A stretch of DNA of 7,720 nt from CAZOVB01 sp964583095 (GTDB lineage: Bacteria > Planctomycetota > Phycisphaerae > SM23-33), in NCBI GenBank assembly GCA_964583095.1, contig CAZOVB010000114.1:1-7720 (forward strand), read 5' to 3'. Numbering within the stretch: position 1 is the stretch's first letter; each line of letters begins with the position of its first letter. Both the position numbers and the translations under genes were made by a program. A model generated the notes under the pieces. It saw only the letters and a program-made list of their open reading frames with translations, was not told the DNA's origin and did no database searches. This document shows positions 1 to 6,362 of the stretch, piece by piece.

Positions 1-15
1 CAGCGGCAAGGCCAT
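1..15 (-). CDS. Possible start of a downstream gene, cut by the window edge
   Basis: The stop codon of the 288-aa secreted protein gene overlaps an ATG as TGATG, a common arrangement for translationally coupled neighbours in an operon. Only five codons (MALPL) are visible, so no family can be assigned. An in-frame ATG at 31-33 has an AGGAG (34-38) directly against it, which is too close for a normal ribosome site, so coupling from the preceding gene is the more plausible route. The alternative is that this frame continues the 288-aa protein after a frameshift. Confidence 0.25.
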
Positions 16-881
16 CAGTCCATAATGAACCATCTCCTATCGTGCAATATCAGGGTTAGAAGTCTTCCCTCAACCGCCCGGACGGTCAGGGCAAAGGCCT
101 TGGCCCGATCGACTCCCAGGCCCTGGAGAATGCTCTCGATCTCCTTGCGTGATCGGGCGGCCTGGTCCGGATAGAAGCTTTCCACCGCAGCCAGGGCCTT
201 GTCGACATAGATCTGAGGCCCGCGGGAATACAGGGCCAAGACAAGGTCCTCGATACCGGCCCTTTGCATGTGGGTCTGGAAGGCTTCCTGCCGGGCCAGG
301 GATTCAGAAGCATCGAGTTCCAGGACTTCCTCGGCCGTCCCGGTCCCCAAGAACAAGTAGAAGCGGTTCTCATGCACGCCAAACAGTGCCTGGCCCCTCA
401 TGCCCTGCAGCGTCACCTCGGCGACGGTGATATCGGAGATCGGCGCGCCAATGGCCTTGACGGACTTGACCATCTCGTTGAGTTTCTCCTGGACCTTCCC
501 TGCCCGGTCGCCCAGGTCTGCAATCACGGCCAGCTTGGGTATTTCCTCGCCCTTTTCGAAATCGGGCAGGTCGATCAGGGCAAAGGCGACCGGGCCCCGG
601 GAGGCTTCGAGCATCATCTCGAGCATGTTGCGGATGCCGGTCTTGATCTGGTCCGGCATGGCCTGCTTCTCCCACATCTGCGTGAACTGACGGGCCATCA
701 ACTTCGATTCCGGCTCGGCCAGGAGCTTGCCCAGTTTCGTCTGGGCGAAGGCCTCGCCGGTGGGATCCCAGCCGGCGTAGAGGAGCGACCGGGCGGGGAG
801 TTTCTCGGCCAGGGGCTGGGCGTAGAGCCCGGCCGGCAGGACGAACGAGAGGGTCAGGGCTGTGAGAAGGCGCAGTTTCAT
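15..881 (-). CDS. Secreted protein of unknown function, single-domain paralogue of the 691-aa neighbour
   Basis: The 288-aa product begins with a Sec-type signal peptide: MKLR, a hydrophobic stretch, then a likely cleavage after LYA at residue 21. The mature part is probably exported beyond the inner membrane. AAGGAG sits 8 bases before the ATG, which supports the start. It is collinear with the N-terminal half of the upstream 691-aa protein: PLAEKLP / LLYAGW near residues 23-38, LGKLL near 50, and NRFYLFLG (172-179) followed by SLA and IYVD (224-227). This looks like a DUF3352-like repeat unit, but that name is from memory of the pattern and is uncertain. No catalytic motif is visible. It ends soon after one unit and lacks the second unit and pseudopilin-like tail of its neighbour. 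It may be a natural short form or a product truncated by frameshift. It is probably co-transcribed with the 691-aa gene 85 bp upstream. Confidence 0.85.
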   Translation of the reverse strand: MKLRLLTALTLSFVLPAGLYAQPLAEKLPARSLLYAGWDPTGEAFAQTKLGKLLAEPESKLMARQFTQMWEKQAMPDQIKTGIRNMLEMMLEASRGPVAFALIDLPDFEKGEEIPKLAVIADLGDRAGKVQEKLNEMVKSVKAIGAPISDITVAEVTLQGMRGQALFGVHENRFYLFLGTGTAEEVLELDASESLARQEAFQTHMQRAGIEDLVLALYSRGPQIYVDKALAAVESFYPDQAARSRKEIESILQGLGVDRAKAFALTVRAVEGRLLTLILHDRRWFIMD

Positions 882-901
882 TTTCGATTCTCCTTTTTCC
901 G

Positions 902-941
902 GCGGGGGAGAAGCCTTTTCCAGCGGCGCCGGGGCCCCCGC
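902..941 (-). other. Possible intercistronic stem-loop between the two secreted-protein genes
   Basis: GCGGGGG (902-908) pairs perfectly with CCCCCGC (935-941). Inside, GCC (913-915) can pair with GGC (925-927). The structure lies in the 85-bp gap of a probable minus-strand operon and is not followed by a U-run, so it is not a typical intrinsic terminator. It could protect the upstream mRNA end or tune expression between the two genes. In such GC-rich DNA a 7-bp G/C stem can arise by chance. Confidence 0.3.
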
Positions 942-966
942 GAACTGCCTTTGTGTCTGGGTTGCG

Positions 967-3042
967 TCAGTCGGTGTTGCTGCCGGCGAGGAGCTTCTGA
1001 AGCCGGCTCAGGTGCATCTGCTCCACGGTCCCGTCGGCCAGGAGCACCTGGGTCTGCTCGTCGTTCATCAGGCCGGGTCGGACGAAGAGCAGGACGGTCC
1101 GGCCGGGGTTGCGGATTTTGTCGAATGTATCGGCCGGCCGGACATAGATAAAGCTCGGCTCGCCCCGGAGCTTGCCGTCGGGCCCGACGGACGGACCGTT
1201 TTCATCGAGGGGGGACTGGAGCATCTCGACTTCGATGATTTCCTTCTCGACGAGCTGGGCCAGGGACTCGGGCAGTTTGCCGTTCTCGTCGTGGTAGAGG
1301 ATCAGGGCATTGTGCAGGGCCTTGAGCGTCGATCTATTCACGGCCAGTCTGGCCAGGTACCTGGCCTTTGCGATGGAGGGCAGCACGGCGGTGACGACCC
1401 CTGAAACCACCGGCACGCTCATCGTGCTGAGCGGGCCGGCCTTGGAGTAGCCATGGAGGAAGAGCCCGCCCTGGTCGAGCCGGAAGCCGGCCAGGGACGG
1501 TGAGGTCCAGCGGCTGATTGTCGAGAGGCCCGGCAGGAAGCGGCCCTCGTTGACCAGGCCCTTCTGCGAGATCAGCGACAGGGCGTAGGAGTTGCCCATC
1601 ATCATCGGGCCATAAAGCAGGCGATGGGCGTCCTTCATATCAATGTACAGGATGCCGTGTCCCATGCCTCCGATCCGTTGGACAAAGTTCTGGAAGGTCG
1701 GATCGTTGACCAGTCTCTCTTGAGGCCTGAGCGTCAGGGCCGACTCGAGCACCTGAGGCCAGGCGGCCAGGAACAGCCGGTTGCCTTTGAGGGCGAAAGC
1801 GGGGCTCCAGAAGGCTGCCTCGTCCTGCAGGAGGAAGTAGGTGATCTGCTGGTCCTGGACCTTGTAGGTTCGCACGCCCACGGGCCCCTGCATTTGACCC
1901 AGGATGACCGGGACCATATTTGAAAGCAGGGCCTGGACCTTCTCGGGATCCTTGACCGATACGCTCAGGGCGGTTCCGGTCAGCAGGCCTCCCAGGCTGG
2001 GGGCGCTGGCGAGGGTCCAGTCATCCCCGAGCAGGTCGGTGAACATCTTGACCGGGGGGGGAAGGGGCTGACCTGCCTGCCCGCTGACCTCCTGAACGTA
2101 GGCGATCAGCTTGGCCAGGTCGACCTGGAAGGAACAGGCCAGCATGGCATCGGAGGGGACCCAGTCCAGTTGCTCAGGGGTAAGGGGTTTCGGGCCGAAT
2201 ACCTCTCGCAGCCCGGCTGCGGGCCTCCAGAACTGGCGGGCCCGCTGGTGGATGTAGCGATCCTCCACGCAGGCTCCGTAGGCGAAGTACATCCCGCCTT
2301 CCATGGTCTTGAGGAGCTTTTCGGGGAAAACGGGCCCTTGACCGGCCTTGTTGGCAGCCTGGACGAAGCCCTGGATATCGACATAGACCGCCGACTGAGG
2401 GGCCTTGGGGGCAACTTCTCCCATCCTGCCGGCAAAGCTCTGGTCTGCGGCCAGGGAGGACTCGGGCTTGGTCTGGAGCATCTGCTCGATGGGTTGTTGC
2501 CCGACGCTGAAGACCATCTGGGGCCCGACGAAGCCCAGGAACAGATCGACCTTGCCGGCGGGGAATTTCCGGAAGCTCGCCCCGCCGACCTGGACCTCCT
2601 GGCCCTTTGCCTCCATACCTGTTGCCTTGAGCAATGCTTCGAAACGGGCCGAAAGTTCCTTGCGGTCCTTGCCGGCCTCGATGACGACCAGCATGCCGGG
2701 GCTGGGGTCTTCTGCGTCGGCTTGGGGCCTTAGCAGCACGGCCGCCACGGGGTGCTGCCAGGCCACCTCTGCCAGGTCCAACACGGGAGCGACCCAGGCC
2801 GCTTCCTCATTCTCCCGGGCCCCGGAAAGGGCAAGTTCCTTCAACGAGGCGAATACTTGCTTTGCGGCCGGGTCCTGAAGCATCTGTCCCAAGTGCGAAC
2901 CATCGAAGGCCAGGCTTCGCCCAGCCCAGCCGACGTACATAAGGGCCTCCGGTGGCAGGGAGTCGGCCAGCGGCGCCTCGGACGTCTGGGCCAAGGCGAT
3001 ATTGGAGGCCAGAAGGACAGCCAGAAGGATTCGCAACTTCAT
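967..3042 (-). CDS. Secreted two-repeat protein with C-terminal pseudopilin-like segment, function unknown
   Basis: The 691-aa product has a signal peptide (MKLR plus hydrophobic core, likely cleavage after ALA, residue 18). GGAG lies 7 bases before the ATG. Two diverged copies of one module follow. Copy 1 is about residues 25-285, with LPPEALMYVGW (29-39), MVFSV (176-180), SSLAADQSF (195-203) and AVYVDI (218-223). Copy 2 is about 286-535, with WVPSDAMLACSF (294-305), NRLFLAAW (421-428), RLVNDPTF (443-450) and ILYIDM (464-469). Residues 539-691 resemble a pseudopilin: a hydrophobic helix running into AKARYLARL, then LKALHNALILYHDENGKLP, and near the end VLLADGTVEQ, like the ADGxV ending of planctomycete pseudopilin-type proteins. 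No enzyme motif is visible. The role may be surface or envelope related, but this is inference. The tandem 288-aa gene is a paralogue. It is divergent from the lipoprotein metalloprotease gene. A run of eight C on the coding strand lies at 2054-2061. Confidence 0.88.
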   Translation of the reverse strand: MKLRILLAVLLASNIALAQTSEAPLADSLPPEALMYVGWAGRSLAFDGSHLGQMLQDPAAKQVFASLKELALSGARENEEAAWVAPVLDLAEVAWQHPVAAVLLRPQADAEDPSPGMLVVIEAGKDRKELSARFEALLKATGMEAKGQEVQVGGASFRKFPAGKVDLFLGFVGPQMVFSVGQQPIEQMLQTKPESSLAADQSFAGRMGEVAPKAPQSAVYVDIQGFVQAANKAGQGPVFPEKLLKTMEGGMYFAYGACVEDRYIHQRARQFWRPAAGLREVFGPKPLTPEQLDWVPSDAMLACSFQVDLAKLIAYVQEVSGQAGQPLPPPVKMFTDLLGDDWTLASAPSLGGLLTGTALSVSVKDPEKVQALLSNMVPVILGQMQGPVGVRTYKVQDQQITYFLLQDEAAFWSPAFALKGNRLFLAAWPQVLESALTLRPQERLVNDPTFQNFVQRIGGMGHGILYIDMKDAHRLLYGPMMMGNSYALSLISQKGLVNEGRFLPGLSTISRWTSPSLAGFRLDQGGLFLHGYSKAGPLSTMSVPVVSGVVTAVLPSIAKARYLARLAVNRSTLKALHNALILYHDENGKLPESLAQLVEKEIIEVEMLQSPLDENGPSVGPDGKLRGEPSFIYVRPADTFDKIRNPGRTVLLFVRPGLMNDEQTQVLLADGTVEQMHLSRLQKLLAGSNTD

Positions 3043-3095
3043 CGGTTCGCTCCATTTTCATGCCGGATTGGGAGGGGACCCCCGCCGACGGTGAT

Positions 3096-3125
3096 TTGCC
3101 CGTGTTCGAGTGGATATGGTATGCT
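3096..3125 (+). promoter_or_regulatory. Candidate sigma70-type extended -10 promoter for the lipoprotein gene
   Basis: TTGCCC (3096-3101) and TATGCT (3120-3125) are separated by 18 bases, and a TGG triplet directly before the -10 gives an extended -10 (TGnTATGCT). Transcription would start near 3132, leaving a leader of about 58 bases before the ATG at 3190. It is the best match in the 147-bp divergent region. No equally convincing promoter was found facing the minus-strand gene. Confidence 0.45.
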
Positions 3126-3176
3126 GGAGGATCCTTGGGCGGCAAGGAATTCTCGGCCTGTTCCGGACAAAACTCC

Positions 3177-3183
3177 AAGGAGG
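3177..3183 (+). promoter_or_regulatory. Strong Shine-Dalgarno site that sets the start of the lipoprotein gene
   Basis: AAGGAGG ends six bases before the ATG at 3190 and directly abuts an in-frame ATG at 3184. Normal spacing therefore favours 3190. It also rules out the much longer upstream extension of the open frame. Confidence 0.7.
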
Positions 3184-3189
3184 ATGCAC

Positions 3190-4197
3190 ATGCGATATCC
3201 AGCCCCGGCCACAGCGATGCTGGCAGCTCTGAGCCTTTTCGGCTGCGCGCGGACCGATTCACAGCAGGTGCGCCGCTATCGGCTGGATGTGCCCTTCGAG
3301 CAGGTCCAGTGGCCCCAAGGTGGCCAGGGAGGCAGGCGGATCTCCTCTGCCCATTACGACCTGTACACCAACACCTCCAGCCGGATCCTGGCCAGAAGTC
3401 TGCCGGGCTTCCTCGAAGCTTCCCGCAGGGAGTATCTGCATCTGACCGGCCTGGCGGGGGGCGAAGAGACCAAGAGACATCCGGTCTACGTCCTGGCCGG
3501 CTGGAAGCAGTGGGCCTCCCTGACGCGCCGAAGCGTACCTCCCCGGATGGCCTCGCGGATTTTGACCATGCAGGCGGGGGGCTACTTCCATCCCGCGGTG
3601 GCCGGGGGGGCGTGTGTCTTCTGGAACATCGGTGGCAGCGGGACCTACAGCCTGGCCGCCCACGAGGGGCTCCACCAGTTCCTCCACGCCCGCCTGGCCC
3701 AGCCGATCCCCAAATGGCTGGAGGAAGGCCTGTGCACCCTTACCGAAGGGGTGGACATGTCCGACCGGGAGGTGCGCTTCTCTCCGACCAAGAACCCCGC
3801 CCGGCGAAAGGCCCTGCGAGACATCCTGGCCCGGGGCCGATGGATCCCGCTGAAGGAGCTGCTGGTCATGGATGCCGGCGATGCGCTCGATCCGGACCCC
3901 GACAGGCCGCTGGGCTTCTATGGCCAGCTCTGGTCGCTGGCGCTGTTCCTGCGATCCGAGCCGGAGACCCGAGAGGCATTGGAGCAGATCCTCGCCGATG
4001 CATGCGCGGGGAGGCTGCATGCGAAGCTCGGCCTCTTGTCAGCCGATTTGAAACGCATTGCCCAAAGCCCGAAGACCTACAATCGTTTCGCGGGCCCGCG
4101 TGTCTTTCAAGCATATATCGCTGCCGACGGTTCGGTCTTCGAGGACCGGTGGAAGCGCTTTGCCCGCGACCTGGCCTGGGGCAAAAATCTGCAATGA
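3190..4197 (+). CDS. Lipoprotein with gluzincin-type zinc metallopeptidase motif (DUF1570-like)
   Basis: The 335-aa product starts with a lipoprotein signal: MRYP, a hydrophobic segment, and SLFGC with Cys19 as the likely lipidated residue, so it is probably membrane anchored outside the cytoplasm. HYDLYTN (55-61) resembles the opening of planctomycete DUF1570 proteins. The core has HEGLH (158-162), a full HExxH zinc motif with Glu159 as catalytic base. WLEEG (176-180) follows and would supply the third ligand, most likely Glu179, as in gluzincins (P-x-W-x-x-EG). FYGQLWSLALFL (243-254) resembles the helix after the active site in these families. All key residues are present, so an active peptidase is likely, but the substrate is unknown. 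The start is set by the AAGGAGG site. It is divergent from the secreted-repeat operon and followed by ptsN after 136 bp with a separate candidate promoter. A G7 run lies at 3604-3610. Confidence 0.88.
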   Translation: MRYPAPATAMLAALSLFGCARTDSQQVRRYRLDVPFEQVQWPQGGQGGRRISSAHYDLYTNTSSRILARSLPGFLEASRREYLHLTGLAGGEETKRHPVYVLAGWKQWASLTRRSVPPRMASRILTMQAGGYFHPAVAGGACVFWNIGGSGTYSLAAHEGLHQFLHARLAQPIPKWLEEGLCTLTEGVDMSDREVRFSPTKNPARRKALRDILARGRWIPLKELLVMDAGDALDPDPDRPLGFYGQLWSLALFLRSEPETREALEQILADACAGRLHAKLGLLSADLKRIAQSPKTYNRFAGPRVFQAYIAADGSVFEDRWKRFARDLAWGKNLQ

Positions 4198-4225
4198 ACT
4201 CCCCGCCTCGGGCAGCGATAGATGA

Positions 4226-4254
4226 TTGCCAAGGGCCGGAAGAATCCCTACAGT
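4226..4254 (+). promoter_or_regulatory. Candidate sigma70-type promoter for ptsN
   Basis: TTGCCA (4226-4231, five of six consensus bases) and TACAGT (4249-4254, four of six) are separated by the ideal 17 bases. Transcription would start near 4261, giving a leader of about 73 bases that contains the 4274-4309 hairpin. The match suggests ptsN can be transcribed independently of the lipoprotein gene. Confidence 0.45.
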
Positions 4255-4273
4255 GTGGACCCCCGAAGTCCTA

Positions 4274-4309
4274 GAGTGAGTGACGCGGGAAAAAGAGTGT
4301 CACTTGCTC
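4274..4309 (+). promoter_or_regulatory. Hairpin in the ptsN leader
   Basis: GAGTGAGTGAC (4274-4284) can pair with GTCACTTGCTC (4299-4309) as an 11-bp stem with two central G-U wobbles. It can be extended inward by a G-U and a C-G pair, leaving a purine-only loop GGGAAAAAGA. There is no U-run, so it is not an intrinsic terminator. It ends 24 bases before the ptsN ATG, separated by a C7 run (4313-4319). It could be an RNA leader element or, as DNA, an operator with AGTGAC / GTCACT half-sites. Confidence 0.4.
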
Positions 4310-4333
4310 CAACCCCCCCAGTGAGCGGGCTCT

Positions 4334-4795
4334 ATGCGAATCAGTGATATATTGTCGGCCTCGCGCATCAAGGTGCTCTCCTCCACGACCAAGCGTGAAG
4401 CCATCGAGGAACTGGTGGATCTCCTGGCCCGTCATGACGACGTGACCGATTCCCAACGTGCACTTCAGGCGGTGCTGGAGCGGGAGATGACCCGCACGAC
4501 CGGTATCGGGGGCGGCCTGGGGATTCCCCACGGGAAGACGGCTGCTGCCCAGAATATTGTCATGGCCCTGGGCAAGGCGAGCACCCCGATTGACTTCGAC
4601 AGCATCGACGGTCAGCCGGTATCGCTCATGCTCCTGCTGATCAGTCCGGTCAGCAAGGCCGGGCCTCACATCCAGGCCCTGGCGAGGGTCAGCCGACTGA
4701 TGAGCAGCGAACTGCTCCGGCGCAAGCTCAGCCAAGCCCCCGACAGCCAGAGCATGCTCGAGGCCATCCGGCGCCACGAAGAAGAGTTCGCCTGA
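4334..4795 (+). CDS. ptsN: PTS EIIA domain protein, fructose/nitrogen-regulatory type (PtsN-like)
   Basis: The 153-aa product has the normal length of a single EIIA domain of the fructose/mannitol/Ntr class. TGIGGGLGIPHGK (56-68) is the phosphorylation-site signature, with His66 as the phospho-accepting histidine. N-terminal LSASRIKVLSSTTKREAIEELVDLL and the central LISPVSKAGPHIQAL region also fit. Such proteins take phosphate from the PTS relay (PtsP/Npr or EI/HPr). In the absence of fused IIB or IIC domains they usually act as regulators of nitrogen, potassium or carbon physiology. No IIB/IIC gene is visible here, which favours the regulatory role. The ribosome site is weak (only GAG in the upstream 15 bases). 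The gene ends with two in-frame stops (TGA TAG) and converges on folC. Whether it is Ntr-type or an orphan fructose-type EIIA cannot be settled from one gene. Confidence 0.9.
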   Translation: MRISDILSASRIKVLSSTTKREAIEELVDLLARHDDVTDSQRALQAVLEREMTRTTGIGGGLGIPHGKTAAAQNIVMALGKASTPIDFDSIDGQPVSLMLLLISPVSKAGPHIQALARVSRLMSSELLRRKLSQAPDSQSMLEAIRRHEEEFA

Positions 4796-4813
4796 TAGCT
4801 GCCCCCGCGCAGG

Positions 4814-4846
4814 AAAAAGGGCGACCGGTGGGGGACCGGCCGCCCT
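4814..4846 (-). terminator. Intrinsic terminator of folC, in the ptsN-folC convergent gap
   Basis: AGGGCG-a-CCGGT (4818-4829) pairs with ACCGG-c-CGCCCT (4835-4846), an 11-bp G/C-rich stem with one mismatch and a GGGGG loop. Read on the minus strand the stem is followed by TTTTT (4818-4814), the classic Rho-independent form. On the plus strand no U-run follows (GGAATG), so ptsN termination here would be weaker or depend on the hairpin alone. Confidence 0.75.
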
Positions 4847-4867
4847 GGAATGTCCAGACGTCTGTGC

Positions 4868-6274
4868 TCAAGCGGTGCGGATCTTCTGAAGAAGTTCCTT
4901 GGCCTCGCCGACCAGATAGAACGAGCCGCAGACGCAGATGAGGTCCTCGCGGCTGACGGCATTGTTTGCAATGTGGACCGCGTCGACCAGCGTGTTGGCC
5001 ACCTGGGCGACCCTGCCGCTCTGGAGTTCGTACTGTTCGGCCAGTTCCTTCGGGTCGGCCGCCCGGGGGTTGTTGCTTGCCCGGGTGAAGATGACCTTGT
5101 CGGCCCCGGTGGCAATCTGCTCCATCATGCCGGCAATATCCTTGTCGGCGGCACAGCCGAAGATCATCACCATCGAATCGTAGGGAATGTGGTGCCCGAT
5201 GCCCCGCATCAGCGCTTTGACGCTTGCGGCGTTGTGGGCGCCGTCGACCAGGATCCGCGGGTCGCTGTGGATCAGTTCCATTCGCCCCGGGACGCTGACG
5301 TTGCGGAGCCCTTCGATGGCCCGCTGGTCGTCGATCTCCATCCCCTGGGCCTTCAACTGGTCCAGCAACGCCAGGGCCAGGCCGCAGTTGACCGCCTGGT
5401 GCTCGCCCAGCAGCGGGACCGTCAGATGCTCGAAACGGCTCAGCGGCGTGGTCAGGCACACCCGCGAGTGACAGCCCGCCTGGCGGGAAGATTCCACCCG
5501 GTAGCTGAACTCGATGTCCGTTCCGGTGAACTGAAGCGGGGTGCGGGAGTCCTTGGCGGCCAGTTTCAGGACGCGCTCGGCCTCGGGTTCCTGCTGGACA
5601 CTCACGGCCGGGACGTCGCTCTTGAAGATCCCCGCCTTCTCGCCGGCGATATCCTTGAGCGTGGAGCCCAACTGGTGCATATGGTCCATGGAGATGCTCG
5701 TCAGCCCGCAGACCGCCGGTTTGAGCACGTTGGTGCTGTCCAGTCGACCTCCCAGACCGGTTTCCACCACGGCAATGTCCACTTGCTCATCGGCGAAGTG
5801 CGCAAAGGCCAGGGCGGTGAAGATCTCAAAGAAGGTCGGCTTGTCCTCCTGGATGGCCTCGAGGATCGGGCTGATCCGGTTGATCAGGCGTGTCATGGCC
5901 ACCTGGGTGACCACCGTGCCGTTGATCCGGATCCGCTCGCGAATGTCGCAGACATGCGGAGAAGTGTACAACCCGACCTTGTACCCGCAGGCAGAGAGCA
6001 TCGAAGCCAGCATTGTAGCCGTCGAGCCCTTGCCCTTGGTCCCGGCGATGTGCACCGCGCGAATCCGCTCGTGCGGATTCTCCAGCTTCTGCATCAGGTG
6101 CTTCATCCGGTCGAGGTTGAACGTGTCGCGATTGTACCGAACCCGGAGCATCTGCTCGTAATCGGTGTGCGACGTTATATAGCGCATGGCTGCATCGTAG
6201 GTCCGAATGCTGATGGCCTTTTTCTTACCCGCGGAGCCTTTGCGCACCTTTTTCGAGGTTGTTGCAGTCACCAT
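4868..6274 (-). CDS. folC: Bifunctional folylpolyglutamate synthase / dihydrofolate synthase
   Basis: The product (468 aa from the chosen ATG) is a cytoplasmic Mur-ligase-type enzyme. It adds glutamate to dihydropteroate and/or to reduced folates, with ATP, in folate synthesis and retention. Motifs in order: TYDAAMRYI (25-33), P-loop GTKGKGS (78-84), TSPH (104-107), FFEIFTALAF (148-157), ETGLGGRLDSTN (171-182), SMDHMHQLG (195-203), EKAGIFK (212-218, with the probable carbamylated Lys213), VPGRME (328-333), DGAHN (344-348) and GSFYLVGE (450-457). All key motifs are intact. The open frame runs 18 codons further upstream, but a near-consensus promoter (6284-6313) lies inside that extension, so the ATG at 6272-6274 is preferred. 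Even so, a basic 24-residue N-terminal extension rich in Lys precedes the usual family start. No ribosome site precedes this ATG, consistent with a near-leaderless message. Bifunctionality is family inference; a single activity cannot be excluded. Confidence 0.94.
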   Translation of the reverse strand: MVTATTSKKVRKGSAGKKKAISIRTYDAAMRYITSHTDYEQMLRVRYNRDTFNLDRMKHLMQKLENPHERIRAVHIAGTKGKGSTATMLASMLSACGYKVGLYTSPHVCDIRERIRINGTVVTQVAMTRLINRISPILEAIQEDKPTFFEIFTALAFAHFADEQVDIAVVETGLGGRLDSTNVLKPAVCGLTSISMDHMHQLGSTLKDIAGEKAGIFKSDVPAVSVQQEPEAERVLKLAAKDSRTPLQFTGTDIEFSYRVESSRQAGCHSRVCLTTPLSRFEHLTVPLLGEHQAVNCGLALALLDQLKAQGMEIDDQRAIEGLRNVSVPGRMELIHSDPRILVDGAHNAASVKALMRGIGHHIPYDSMVMIFGCAADKDIAGMMEQIATGADKVIFTRASNNPRAADPKELAEQYELQSGRVAQVANTLVDAVHIANNAVSREDLICVCGSFYLVGEAKELLQKIRTA

Positions 6275-6283
6275 AACGGCGAG

Positions 6284-6313
6284 AGTATAGCAATCAAAGG
6301 CCTTAACTGTCAA
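6284..6313 (-). promoter_or_regulatory. Near-consensus sigma70-type promoter of folC
   Basis: On the minus strand TTGACA (6313-6308, perfect) is followed after 18 bases by TATACT (6289-6284, five of six). Predicted initiation at about G6277 lies 3 bases before the ATG at 6274, so the folC mRNA would be almost leaderless. A second weaker set, TTAACA (6372-6367) with TATAAG (6348-6343) and an 18-base spacer, lies upstream in the AT-rich island and may be chance. Confidence 0.7.
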
Positions 6314-6333
6314 GTTCCAGGATTTCAATTTGA

Positions 6334-6362
6334 TATAAGTAACTTATAAATAAACACTTATA
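6334..6362. repeat. Operator-like repeats of ACTTATA
   Basis: ACTTATA occurs inverted at 6334-6340 and direct at 6342-6348, together forming a 15-bp perfect palindrome around A6341. It occurs again direct at 6356-6362, where the match extends to ACTTATAA (6356-6363, compared with 6342-6349). The direct copies start 14 bp apart. The cluster overlaps promoter-like boxes on both strands and is a candidate regulator site, though AT-rich DNA produces such repeats more easily. Confidence 0.4.

Noticed and set aside
264..1151. Long plus-strand open frames opposite the two secreted-protein genes
   Set aside because: Arg/Gly/His-rich with no family likeness or ribosome site. They are shadows of GC-rich coding DNA on the other strand, which has signal peptides, Shine-Dalgarno sites and paralogy.
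2752..3189. N-terminal extension of the lipoprotein gene into the divergent neighbour
   Set aside because: It would overlap the 691-aa gene antisense and bury the lipoprotein signal. The AAGGAGG site and lipobox place the start at 3190.
3604..3610. G7 run in the lipoprotein gene as a phase-variation site
   Set aside because: Short for slippage, and encodes ordinary Gly codons in a GC-rich gene.
2952..4274. 440-aa plus-strand frame over the lipoprotein gene
   Set aside because: Pro/Arg/Gly-rich shadow in a different frame. The HEGLH metallopeptidase frame is the real one.
4850..6349. 499-aa plus-strand frame antisense to folC
   Set aside because: The minus strand carries every FolC motif. 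The antisense frame shows no recognisable domain and would read through the terminator hairpin.
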